DNA of 64,000 bases from Klebsormidium nitens (taxonomy: Eukaryota; Streptophyta; Klebsormidiophyceae; Klebsormidiales; Klebsormidiaceae): NCBI GenBank assembly GCA_000708835.1, contig DF237124.1, forward strand, positions 96,042 to 160,041, in the 5' to 3' direction. Below are positions 37,801 to 48,707 of this stretch, in pieces (the first letter of the stretch is position 1; each line of letters opens with the position of its first letter). A program made the translations under genes and the position numbers. Under the pieces are notes generated by a model. The model saw only the letters and a program-made list of their open reading frames with translations. It was not told where the DNA came from and ran no database searches.

Positions 37801-40800
37801 AGACCCAGACAATGTCGCTCTCGGCGTGCATTATATGTCCGAGCTGAGTGAAGTCGACCACTAAGACACATCCGAATCCACCATCTGATCAAACTCGCTT
37901 GCCATCTTTGTCTTCGACATCAATCGCAGCACCAATCTGGTTGCCCCTCGTGCTGACGTCAGCCACTTTCAACCCCGCTGACGTCAGCCTGACCCTCGCC
38001 CGTTCTCCCCTCAGGTGTTTCTCGCAGACATTGCCGTCAACTTCCGCCTGGCGACCTTCCGCGCGGGCGAGTGGGTGACGGACGCGCGCACCATCGCGTG
38101 GCAGTACGCCCGCGGTGAGCTCATCTATGACGTCATTGCCGCGGTGCCGTGGGACCTGGTGTTGGCCGTCGTGACGCAAGCGAAGGGCCACTTTGTGATG
38201 AGCCTCACGCTGCTGGGGCTCGTGCGGGTGCTGCGGCTCAAGCGCCTGTGAGCTCCCTCTTCCATCTTCTTTCTGGTTTTGTTTTGGGTGTTTTACACGC
38301 CCGCAGCACTCGCACATGTTGCAAGTCTCCGAGTCGCAACAGATCAACACGGAAAGGCAGGTAGTACGATAACAAGAGAGAGACAAAGTTGTTCATCCCC
38401 TTTGGACAAATCCTTGGTTTCGTAGTTCGTGCTTCCCCTCGAAGCGAGGTGGAACCGTCTTGCAAAAAAAGTACGGGGGGCAAAGGTAAAGCCGGAGCAC
38501 GTTCAATGTCGACTTTATGCTCCTTCGTATCTTCACATCTCTGGGGCCGTTTTGCTGGTTCCGACGGCTACGACGCTGTGCTGCAACCGTACAGCTCTAA
38601 TCCAGTCTCTTGACCGGGGACATCATGAAGCAAAGCGAGAGAACCGAAGCACCAAACAAGCCTCCGTTTGCTACTATCAGCCGTTATCGATCCGACTCCA
38701 AAAAGCATAGCGGCGTGACCCTGCAGGTGGAGCTTCTTTTGGCTGGTGGGCGTGGACATGCGGTTCGACTACTTCTGGACGTCCGTCACCAAGTTCACGC
38801 TGCTCATCCTCTTCTCCGCGCACTGGGCCGGCTGCATCTACTTCCTGCTCGCGCGCCTCCGCGACTTCGGGCCCGGCACGGTACGCGCCTCTGGAACCTA
38901 AAACCCCGATTCTTCCTTGAAATACACGCCCCTCTGATTTGGGCATGGTCGCTTGCAAACTCTTCAATCCTTTGCTGTGCACTCTCAGAATATCTGAGTA
39001 GTACGGTATGCATTGTTCTGACAACCTCTGCCGCCCCAATGAACATCGTTTTCGCGGATCACAGACCTTCAATCTTCCGAGATTTACGCTTGGTACATTG
39101 ACCGGTCGAGAATGTTCGAGTGCCCAATTCAAGGTTTTGGTCAAGCGGCCAGCTTTGAGGGCGTGTACGACCAGAGTGTCAGATACTTCCGGGCGAGCTC
39201 CTCGTCCAAGTAGATTGATATCTCATACTAATTGCTGAATGCAAGCCTGTTATTTCATGAAAGACTGCAGTCCTTCAAAAGCGCAATAATGAGCAACGGG
39301 CACACTTTTTTTACTGATCGGACGTCTGCTGTTTTGGTGCAGTGGGTGGCTGCGGACCAACCGGACCTGCCCAGCAAGTCGGCCTTTGACTGCTACGTCA
39401 CATCTATCTACTGGTAATGACGTCACCATATTGCTCGGGAGGAGTTTCTTCTCCGCATCCGTTCTATGATGAGAGCCCTCGTCGGCCCGTCGGGCTTATG
39501 GTGCTCTTTCTGACGTCCTTACCAAGCTTCCACTCGACCGCGGGCACCGCCTGTTGTTCGAACCTTATGTAAGGTTCTCTGACGATTGGAACCGTCTGTT
39601 GCTCAGTCATTATGAAGCGCACGCTTGGAAAACGAGCACAAATCAAGCCAAGGCCGGTGAAGAAGTAAAACGAACTCCTTTTGCAGGGCCATGACGACCC
39701 TTAGCACGACAGGTTACGGCGACTTCACGGCCGTCGACATCCCGGAGCGCATCTGGACGGCTTTCTTCATGGTCTTCAACCTGGGGCTTACGGCGTAAGT
39801 GCCGTGAACAAGCTGACTGAAGCGTGAATTTATTGTGACTTGTCCATTGTGCATGTCGCGATGTGTTAGACCGCCAACAGTTGTTTTTGCTGCTTAAAAC
39901 TCCGGCTGCTTGACTTCCACAAGCATTTAACCGAAAGGGTGGCGTTATTCTGTTCCCTGACCGTGATTCGGCGACGTAATTTCCCAGCACCTTCCTATCC
40001 CCTCCATCAATATGACATGCTGGATCGAGCGCAATTAAGTGAACCCTTGTATTTGTTTTGCGCAGATACGTACTCGGCAACATGACGGTGCTGCTGACAA
40101 AGGCAGATGCGCTTACTGCGACCTACCGCGACCGCCTTTCCACCATGACGGAGTGAGTGCACGCGCCATTTGACTCCTTTTCATTACGCCAGTGCAACGC
40201 GGCAGCGCGAAAGTCAAGTGCACCTAAACTGAATCTTACTTGCCTCCTTAAGATTGACAAGAGCTTGATATGCTTTCAGAACGCCAGTGGAAAACGAGAT
40301 GCAAAACCCTAAAATTCAGAGTATTCGTTCCCGGGGCGTATGAAGGGCCCCCGCATGTCGGGCGTGCTGCAGTGGCGGAGCCAGGCGTATCTGGATGCTG
40401 TATCTGGATGCGGTATCTGGATGCTGAGCTCAAGCTTACGAAACTTTTTAGGGTCCGCAAACCCTAGGAAAGTGTCCAATACCCGAAAGTCTGAAACCTA
40501 CCGTATCGCCGCAGGTACGTGAATGAGCATCATATGCCGGGCTCGCTTCAGTGAGAGGACCAGTCGCATCCCCGTGTGAGCCGAAGCTTCCGGAAAGCAA
40601 AAACCTCGACATCCTAAAAGCACAGCAGAAAATACATACCTGAAATTGTGAAACCCTGATTAACCCTCGCAGGTACAGGAAGGCGCACCACGTGCCCGGC
40701 GTGCTGCAATGGCAGAGCCAGGCGCATCGGGGTGTGAGCTGAACCTTAGAACCCATCAAAATCCTGCACCCCTTGAAAGGCCCTGATAAGTGCAGCCTGA

Positions 40801-43800
40801 GACCTCATTTGAAATCTCATTCATACAACTGAAACCCCTGCTAACCCTCGCAGGTACATGAAGGCGCACCACGTGCCCGGCGCGCTCCAGCGGCAGAGCC
40901 AGGCTCACCTGAAGCTGCACTTCGACACGGCGCGCGTGCGCGACGAGGTGCTGCGGCACGTGCCGGCCAGCATCCGCATGCGCATCCTTAAGCACAACTA
41001 CAGCGCCTACCTCACCGAGCCGTACCTCTTCATGGGCACCTCCAACCTCTTCAAGGTGCGGAAGGATGCAGAGTTCTCTAGCTTTCTGGGTTCGGCGTGT
41101 CCTTCCTCTCATGATCCAATCTCTAGGTTCAGTTTTCCCGACTTTGATATGGTGCCTTTTTGGGGGATTCCTTTATGATGCCCGAAACGCGAAGTCGGTT
41201 GAAGCTTTGATACTCTGCGGCGAAATTCTGAAGCGCACAAGCGCACCCGGCTTGCAAGCAAGCTGCACCGCAGCAAGAGAAGCCTCGACTCGTTGTTCCA
41301 GGTTCCACAGCATCTGTTCTGGTCAAAAGTAATCTCCAATTTCAATTCCCGCCGGCCCTCTCGGCTTCAGAAAAGGACACATCAATCTGCATGGTTTCTG
41401 CGTTGCAGACGACGTGGACACCCTTATATTAGACCGTTAACATTGGTCGATGGATCATGCGATTCTAACTCTCGCCCTTCACCTTGACGTCACTTTTCTA
41501 TTGACCCTCTCTCTCCGTGGTCTCCGCCTCGCAGGACCAGCTGACGACGCACATGCACGTCGAGTTCTTCCTTCCCGGCATGAACGTCATCACGCTGCAT
41601 GACCCCAACTCGGAGCTCTACATCATCTGCTCCGGCACCTGCGAGGTCAAGCGCCGCCCGCCTTCCCGCTCTCGTTTGCATTTTCCTCCGTTTCCATTCG
41701 TGTTTTCCGGCATGTCCCGTCTTCGAGGCCCTTGCTGTCCCGTTGCCCTCCGGTATTCCGTCCTGTCCCTCTTTTCTTCCGTTCTTGTTCCCATCTCCGA
41801 CTTCCTTTTTCCATCTTGGCCACCCGTTGAAGTCAGCGTTCGTCCGTCCCCGTATTACGCGGCGCCTCCATTTCTTTCAAACTTTGCTGCTGAACTTGGT
41901 TGGAGCTCAGCTAGGACGCTGCAACTTTCAAGTGCGTTCGAAGACCCGGCAGCAACAGTAACACAAAGTTGCGAGCCAATTGCCCTGCATCCCTCCAAAA
42001 TAGAGGCCTGCGACATGGTACATGGGCGGATGGCGGGTAATTTACGCGGGCTTTTCTTCACCGCAGGTTATTTTGAAGGACGAGAGTGGCGAGGAGGAGG
42101 TCTGGTACGAGTACGTTGAGGGCGAGGTTTTCGGAGGTGCGTTGCTAGCCCCACTCCAATCATGCCTTAAGTGCGTCTCCGAGCTGAAGGTTTGAGTAGT
42201 ACGAGTGAACTGCGCACCTGTGTGGGACAATCATTGGCGTTTGACCTGCGGCGGAACGGTGCAGGGGCCAGGCAGTCAAGCAACATGCAACAAACATTGC
42301 CCGAAAACCCTTTTGCAAATTAGTATAAAGTATTGATTCAGATTGCAAATCAAGCACTCTTGCTCTGCGCAGAGTTCTCCTTCATCACGAGCTCGTCCCA
42401 GCCCTGGACGATACGAACCGCCAGCGTGTGCCGCCTGCTCATCATCGAACGCGACGACTTTGAGGCAAGCATGTTTCACCCCCTCGGCTTCTAAGGACAA
42501 TGCGGGTCTGCTTCTCCAGCCTTACCAATCCGCCTCGCCGGTTGAGCAATTCCTCGTTGTTTGTACTCTACCGTTCTCTGTTTGACTGTCTCTGGTTTAA
42601 GTCCTCCTGGGAGAAAGTACATGCCTGCTTCAGAGTGGCTTGCCATTTCCAGGAATCCAGGTTTTCCGGGCCCGATCAAGGGCACGGTCGCCAAGCTGGT
42701 GACACTCGTCACCAATACCGAGCAGATTAGAGCGCAGGGGCCGTCCTGATCCGGAACGGAGCGCGCAAGCCGGCGTTACAGCATCTCACTGCGACCAGCT
42801 CGGCTGACTGGCATGCGCGTGTGTGTGCAGGAGATTGCCAAGAACCACCCGGTCGACCTGCGCAAGGTGCAGCTCAACCTACTAGAAAAGTGAGGCGCTG
42901 CTCCTGTCCCGTAACGCCGTGGTCCAAGTGCGAGCAATCCCCAATGACCTCAGAGCCTGATCATTTCGCTTCTCGTTGTGACACAATGTGTACGCGAACA
43001 TGTCGCGCTGCCTCGCATCCCTGCCCGTAGTGCATCCCTGTCGCGCCCGCTCTATCTCAACCCGAACTTATATCCTGAAAGCATAGAGGTTGCTGGATCC
43101 TCTGACGACTTCAGAGCCTCCTCGTAAGGAATATCTGCGACTTGCTTTCAGAAGGAGCAAGTGACTTGTCAAATCGAGCAGATGTGCGTCCGTATCTGGA
43201 CAGTCGCTGATTGAAGAATGGGATTTTTCTTGCACGCCATGGATACGAGGACAACCCCCACCTTGGCTTTTCCTTCTAGACAGTCCATTCTCGTATACCT
43301 TGTCGCCAATCTGGTGCGAATGAGGCCTTGTTCTGCCCCACTTTGTCTCTCAGGACCCGCCTCCTAGCTGCAACGGTGAACGAAAAAGAGGCCCGACGAG
43401 GCCTCGTGGAGCTGGCCGTCCTCGTCAAGCAGGAAGTCGAGGTCAGTGCACGTTCCCTTGTCATGTGACACGTGGCAACAGTCAACTTGATCAGGTAGTG
43501 GCGAGGTGCCGGACTCGGACTGCGTACAGTAAGGTGCTGGGCAGGTTGCAAGATTGGAACCATCTTTGCTACATCTTCCTGTGGATCAAGCTTAGACTGC
43601 AAACTTTGGCTCTGGAAGGGGTTCTGCTTCGCCTGTCTTTGCTGCTCTCTCTTGACTGTTCTTCTCATCTGAAAGAGGGAAGGGAAGGTTAAAGGCGGAG
43701 ATGTCGACAATCGGGCGTTCTTAGACAGCGGGAAGACTCCACTGAGCGATCGAATTATTAAGTTGAAGCGACCAATACTCATGTAGCACACGAAATTCGC

Positions 43801-46565
43801 TCTTCCGCATTCTCGTCACCACGCTTCCCTTGTCCCTCGGGTCGTCAAAGACTCCGTTCCAGCTTCTCCGTCCCGCTCGGCGCATGCACCCACTTGGCTA
43901 CGCCCTGAACAATCCAACTCAGCCCTCTTTTTAGATACCTCCGCATTCTTGATTGCAACGAGTAATGCCCCCCAGAAACCTCTAGGCTTCCCTCTTGCGC
44001 AGACGTTCATCTCGAAGCAGGAGCAGGAGACAATCACCAGCCTGTGCTACGCGGCCAAGCGGGGGGACCTGCTAGAGATCCACAAGCTGCTCGCGTCGGG
44101 GATCGACCCCAGCTGCGCTGACTACGACGGGCGGACGCCCCTCGTGAGTAACCGCTCATGTTGACGTCATGCCTTTGTATTGCTGATCCTCACCCTCACC
44201 GCGCACGATGTTTCTGTTGGACGGAGAAGGTTCGGGAATGACGCCGCACATTCAAAATCCTCCTTGAGAGTAAGGGCCTGTCGGCCACATTGAAGGGTGC
44301 AATTGTGTCGTGAGCGCAGATGTGATACCGGCTCGCTTTTTTTGGCGCAAGAATATGCGTGCGGTCTTTCACAATCACTCCCTGAATTGAGCACTCGATG
44401 CTTCTATGACTGAGCTAGCAATTGACACAACGAGTGTTCCTTCCTCTATTTAATTCCTGCGTCCAACTGGGGTCCAGCGATTTGACACGTGTCCTTCCGT
44501 GGTTGCAGCACGTGGCGGCCGCCAGCGGGCAGGACAAGGTGGTGCTGTATCTTTTGCAGAAAAAGGCGGACCCTAATGCCAAGGGTAAGAGCGACGCGCT
44601 CGAGCCTGATCCTTAGCCACTTTTATAGATAATGACGCTTCTTAAATCACTGCGGCATCCTGATGAGGAGCCGTGCCTTCCTTGAAATGAGCTTCGGTCA
44701 CCTACTTCTCGATACTTGGTCCGTTTACTTTCGGAAGTGCTTCGACCTTTGCGACACACAATAAGCGGCTCTGACATGTTTGCTTTCGCAAAAGGAGCGC
44801 CGATCCGCCCCCTCTATGCGAGGCCGCTGGCTTATTTACGCTCCAATCAGCAGGCAAATCGGGCAAATTTCCGTTGACGAAGTTGTCGGTTGCGCCACAC
44901 ACCTGGACGCTGCCGATTCGTATACACGGATGAGAGGTAAAATATAGAAAGACTGTTCAGGAGGAGATTTTCAGTCTTACTTCAGACTGCCGGTAGTCTT
45001 TCGCTCCCTGCCTGATTTCCTTTTTTCCCCGCTGCGCAGATCTGCACGGCAAGACGCCCCTCAGCGAGGCGGTCCAGAACGGCCACCTGTCAACGGCGGA
45101 GGTGCTGCGCGAGTAAGTCAGTCTTGCGAAATCTCTGAGTGGATGCAAGCGGTACAAGCTCCTGCGAACTTTGGCGCTCTTTCCGCAGTTTCGGCGCATT
45201 TCTGAATGGATTCTTCGAAGGCGCTGGCTGCGAGCCCTTCCTGAGCGACAGAACGCTGCAAAGCGAGCGACGTGTCGCGCCTCCGCGGGCTGTCAATGGG
45301 GTTCGGCTAGCTGTAGATTCCACATCCGTTGGCTTCAAAGGATGACAGATGTTACGTCGGGCTTCGCGCTTCTCGTCAGACGAGTCTTATTCACAGTCGC
45401 GGACCGGCACAGCTTGATGCCTCCCGCTGAGATCCAATTAGCAACGGAGGCAAGAGGTCCAGGCGGCCATGGTAGTCTCCTAAGTCGGCCGTTCCGGTCT
45501 CCTGGGTTGGCCTTTCCGGTGTCCTGAATTGGCCACTCCGGTCCCCTGGGTTGGCCTTTCCGGTCTCCTGAAATGGCCCTTCCGGTCTCTTGGGTTGGCC
45601 TTTCCGGTCTCCTGAGTTGGCCATTCCGGTCTTCTGAGGCGGGCATTCCGGTCTCCTGGGGCAATGCTCCCGCCTTGCTGAGACGGAATTCCGTTGTGCA
45701 GGTTCAAAGCGGAGCTGCTGCTGCGGAACGAGGCGAACCACCTGTGCCGGCTGGCCCACGCGGGGCTGGTGACGGAGCTCACGACCATGCTGCTCTTCGG
45801 GGCGGACCCAAACGCTGCGGACTACGACGGACGCACGGTGAGCGAGTCGGACCTTTGCTTGCGGTTTTCGTCAATACACATTGTCAATCCCCATGTCGGG
45901 ATGCCTGAGGCTCTGGAAGAAACAGAGCAAAGTGTTTTGGCCGAAACATACTATAACAAATTATCGTTGTGCACTACTGAGATGTAAATTTCGCTGCCGG
46001 TCGATCGTGCGTCCTTGCACATAAACATGTCAAGATTCCGGCTCACTATCTTCTGCCTTGATGCAATCTTCCCGACGAAACATTCGTGCCCTGGTCGGCC
46101 TCTGAATAGAGGTCTCCTGAAGTTCAAGACCATGCACTTCTCCAAAACTGCCTTTGACTCATGGACTACGAGCACGAAAGTATCGCGCTTCGCTCGAAAG
46201 GCGAACTCTCAAAGGAAGGAATTGGACACAACAAGACGAGGATAACAACAGAAACGAGAAGAAGAGACACAGAGAGACATGACCCGGGCCACTCTAGGTG
46301 ACGTACTTCGTTTCTCCGCACCGTCCTCGTCCTTCCTAACGGACTCCTCCCCCTGCAGGCTTTCCACATTGCGGCCGCGGAGGGCCGCGTCGGCGTCGTG
46401 CGCGCGCTGCTCGCCGCCCATGCTGACGTCAACTGCCGGGACCGGTGGAACCAGACCCCCCTGGACGAGGCGCTGCGGGCGCAGCACCAGGCGGTGGCGG
46501 AACTGCTGCAGGAGAAGGGGGGGGAGCGGGGGGGAGGGGTGCCACAAGGTGACGTCATCGGGTGA
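34865..46565 (+). CDS. Shaker-type voltage-gated K+ channel with cNBD and ankyrin repeats
   Basis: Nineteen exons in unbroken phase: 34865-35202, 36128-36227, 36976-37164, 38015-38247, 38727-38880, 39343-39413, 39687-39794, 40066-40152, 40854-41055, 41535-41645, 42067-42136, 42373-42464, 42831-42889, 43354-43441, 44003-44143, 44509-44584, 45040-45112, 45702-45837, 46359-46565; 844 aa. Order: charged N-terminus (1-146), S1 near LWFWNATIALAVV, S2 VFLADIAVNFR, S4 LGLVRVLRLKRL, S5, pore TTLSTTGYGDF (GYGD 371-374), S6 FNLGLTAYVLGN, C-linker, cyclic-nucleotide-binding fold (about 495-604, including GEVFGEFSFI), ankyrin repeats about 640-830 (ADYDGRTPLHVAAASGQ, DLHGKTPLSEAVQNG, ADYDGRTAFHIAAAEG, NQTPLDEAL). 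The filter TTGYGDF matches AKT-type inward channels rather than SKOR/GORK (TVGYGD). The usual C-terminal KHA domain is not seen. Donor of exon 12 is GC (GAG|GCAAGC). Exons 1-2 are weaker than the rest but fit the phase exactly. Confidence 0.9.
40338..40915 (+). repeat. Three decayed tandem copies of a K+-channel exon head plus the real exon
   Basis: Copies begin at 40338, 40515 and 40673; the functional exon begins at 40854 (periods about 177, 158 and 181 bp). Each matches the real exon head (core GCACCACGTGCCCGGCG and CAGAGCCAGG). Those at 40515 and 40673 keep a CAG acceptor and end in donor-like GTGTGAGC, so they look like complete mini-exons. The 40673 copy stays open (HHVPGVLQWQSQAH) but at 59 or 61 nt would break the frame. 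Confidence 0.85.
40388..40426 (+). repeat. Three 13-bp tandem units inside the first pseudo-exon copy
   Basis: TATCTGGATGC(T/G)G is repeated three times without gaps. It disrupts the end of the 40338 copy. Confidence 0.8.
45484..45659 (+). repeat. 22-bp minisatellite in the intron before ankyrin exon 18
   Basis: Eight contiguous 22-bp units with consensus GTTGGCCTTTCCGGTCTCCT plus GG or GA. Five of the eight units end in GG and three in GA, the first six alternating, which hints at a 44-bp higher-order unit. The array ends about 42 bp before the acceptor of the next exon. It is open in a minus-strand frame purely because of its repeat structure. Confidence 0.92.
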
Positions 46566-48568
46566 GGAGTTCGGGCTGGGCTTGAATGGATGAGATCACT
46601 CTGAGGGGGGTTGACTGATTCTGGCTGGACTCTTAAAACCGAAAGTAGGCCGATTTGGAGATGTTACACGAGAGCCGCGGGAGGCTGCCGGGAAACGTTC
46701 TGCGCGGCAATGACATTGGATTTGGATGTACAGACTTGCCTGTTCATGGAGTTTCCAAGCTTTTCCGTTCTAAGGAATTGGAGAGTGGTGCAGATCCCTT
46801 GAACGTGCGGTTCGGACGGTTGAGGTTCGTTGTGGAATCAGTACTACTCCTGCGTCGCGAATCTGGGGTTTGCGGTTGGCTCTGAAAAATGTGGAAAATT
46901 TTGAGAAGAGGACAACTTGCACAAGCTTTCTGTATGAAGGCGGGGGCACCAAGGTGCGCTCTGCACCGCAGTCCGCACGACTAGCATAAATGAAGCACTT
47001 GCAAACGAAAGAGGATTTGTCTTCTCATAACTTCTGCCGGACTCAACAAAGTGTTCTATCTACCCTCATGCAGGACTTCGTCGGGGAGAACGACACGTGG
47101 GCCTCCATCATTATAAGTTACAGATAGTTGATAACATGTGCGCTAGTCTTAATGCTTATTGAATCTTGGGCGCGTTACTCGAGCCCAATGATCGTTGCTT
47201 ATCACAGTTGTCATGTACAGTTTCGAGGGAAAATACAAAGATAGACCAAATGCAGAACCGTTGGTCGTTTCTATTCAATGTTGGTAGCATTGGCTGGGTA
47301 CAGCGGCCCGAATGCATACTGATTTCTTGCCCTTGTGAGTAATGAGCAGGACCTTGGTCTACTCTCATATATAAGGAGAGACAAGACAGTCACAATGAGT
47401 CTCCCAAGGACTGGATCTTCGTTTGTAGACACTGACACCAGAATTTTCTTGGTTTCCAAGTTACACAAGTTTCTGCACTCCATATCTACTCTTCGCATGC
47501 ACTTCTGGCGATCTGTGAGGTCAACATGTTCATGATTGATGAGCAGGACGTTCATCACTTGGACGGCGTGGAAGCTGCAAGTTCAGTTGATGAACTGAGA
47601 TCCAGGGACTGGAGCAGAATTGCAGGCTCTTCAGGGTAAAGAAATGTTTTGCAAGGCTAGAGGAAGTAGCGCCGCAGGTCGGTCAGCCAAGTCCCTCTGG
47701 TGATTAGTCCAGCCTCCAACAACCTCAGTGCAGTATGTAGGAATGATGCATCATTCATGTAATCTTTCATTGGCAGACTGAATTTAGTCTTGAGGCAAGT
47801 CGGAACTTCGGAAGCAGCAAAAAGTGCCATGCCGCCATGGCAGCCCCAGATTCGAAGTTTCCCCGCAGAAACCTAGTCAGTCCGTCCAAACTGCGTTCGG
47901 TGCAGCGCAAAAGGTATGCTTACGTCTCTATCATACTATATACACCGTATGCTGACCAATGTCATGCAGTTCATGCATTGCTGATCCCGGAATCTTATTT
48001 TTAGAGTAGGATAAGCAGAGAAGATTATGGTGATGATTCGCAACGACGTACCAGCACACATGCACAATTATGAATCAAAGTAGAACAGATTGAGCAACAT
48101 GGCGTGAGGCCGGAATAAGGCAGTACCTGCTTCCATCAAATCAGCTGCAGCACATCATAGCGGTTGTTGGCAGCAAATACACCGCAGGCCACTCAACAAG
48201 CTTTAGCAGATTGAATGCCTACCAGCACAAAGTACAAATCTTGGTGAGCAGAGCTGGAGTGCCGTACTGGACGCCCTTGAGGGATCCCCTCAAGTATAAG
48301 GTCTTCCGTCTTGCACCAATCAAATCTCTCGAAATCTACACGTGGACCTACGGTAGGTACCGGGGCTGCAGATGACTCCGGCGGTACAATAATCGAGGCT
48401 GTTCGGTAGGTACCGTCTGCTCCGCAAGCTGACTCAGCCTCAGTCTCAGGCTCTCTGCGTTTGAGAGAGCCTGGTAAAAGCAGCTGCAAGCCTGCTTCTT
48501 GTTCACAATTTTGCCTTCCTCTGGAAGCAAGTTGTGTTTTCGTGCTCTGGCGCCCAGGCGATCTTTGA
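46566..48568. other. Intergenic, K+ channel 3' side to F-box gene
   Basis: 2.0 kb. Near its left end a possible extra 3' exon of the channel starts at 47074 after ATGCAG; if exon 19 were spliced at 46561 this would add about 14 residues and stop at 47116. No other exon-like sequence is evident. The F-box promoter should lie in the right part. Confidence 0.45.
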
Positions 48569-48638
48569 CGATCAGCGATCAGCGATTGGCGAGCAGCGTT
48601 CAGCGTTCAGCGACCAGCGACCAGCGACCAGCGATTAG
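48569..48638 (+). repeat. Ten tandem 7-bp units in the F-box gene 5' leader
   Basis: Ten contiguous heptamers of form CGNNNRG (CGATCAG, CGTTCAG, CGACCAG and variants) end 69 bp before the start codon. They are probably in the 5' UTR or core promoter. Confidence 0.9.
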
Positions 48639-48707
48639 TTGTAGAGGCTAGAAGAGATTTTGGAGATAGCGCGCTACCAGTTTCAGAGCATTCCCCTGCT
48701 CTGCAGC

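Noticed and set aside
41517-42119. 200-codon plus-strand ORF
   Set aside because: It spans channel exon 10 and a C/T-rich intron, and exon 11 is in a different frame; treated as a stop-free intron.
45335-45788. Overlapping minus-strand ORFs rich in GDRNG/RRPE/TQETG repeats
   Set aside because: They are translations of the 22-bp intronic minisatellite and run into the antisense of exon 18, so they are not a repeat protein.
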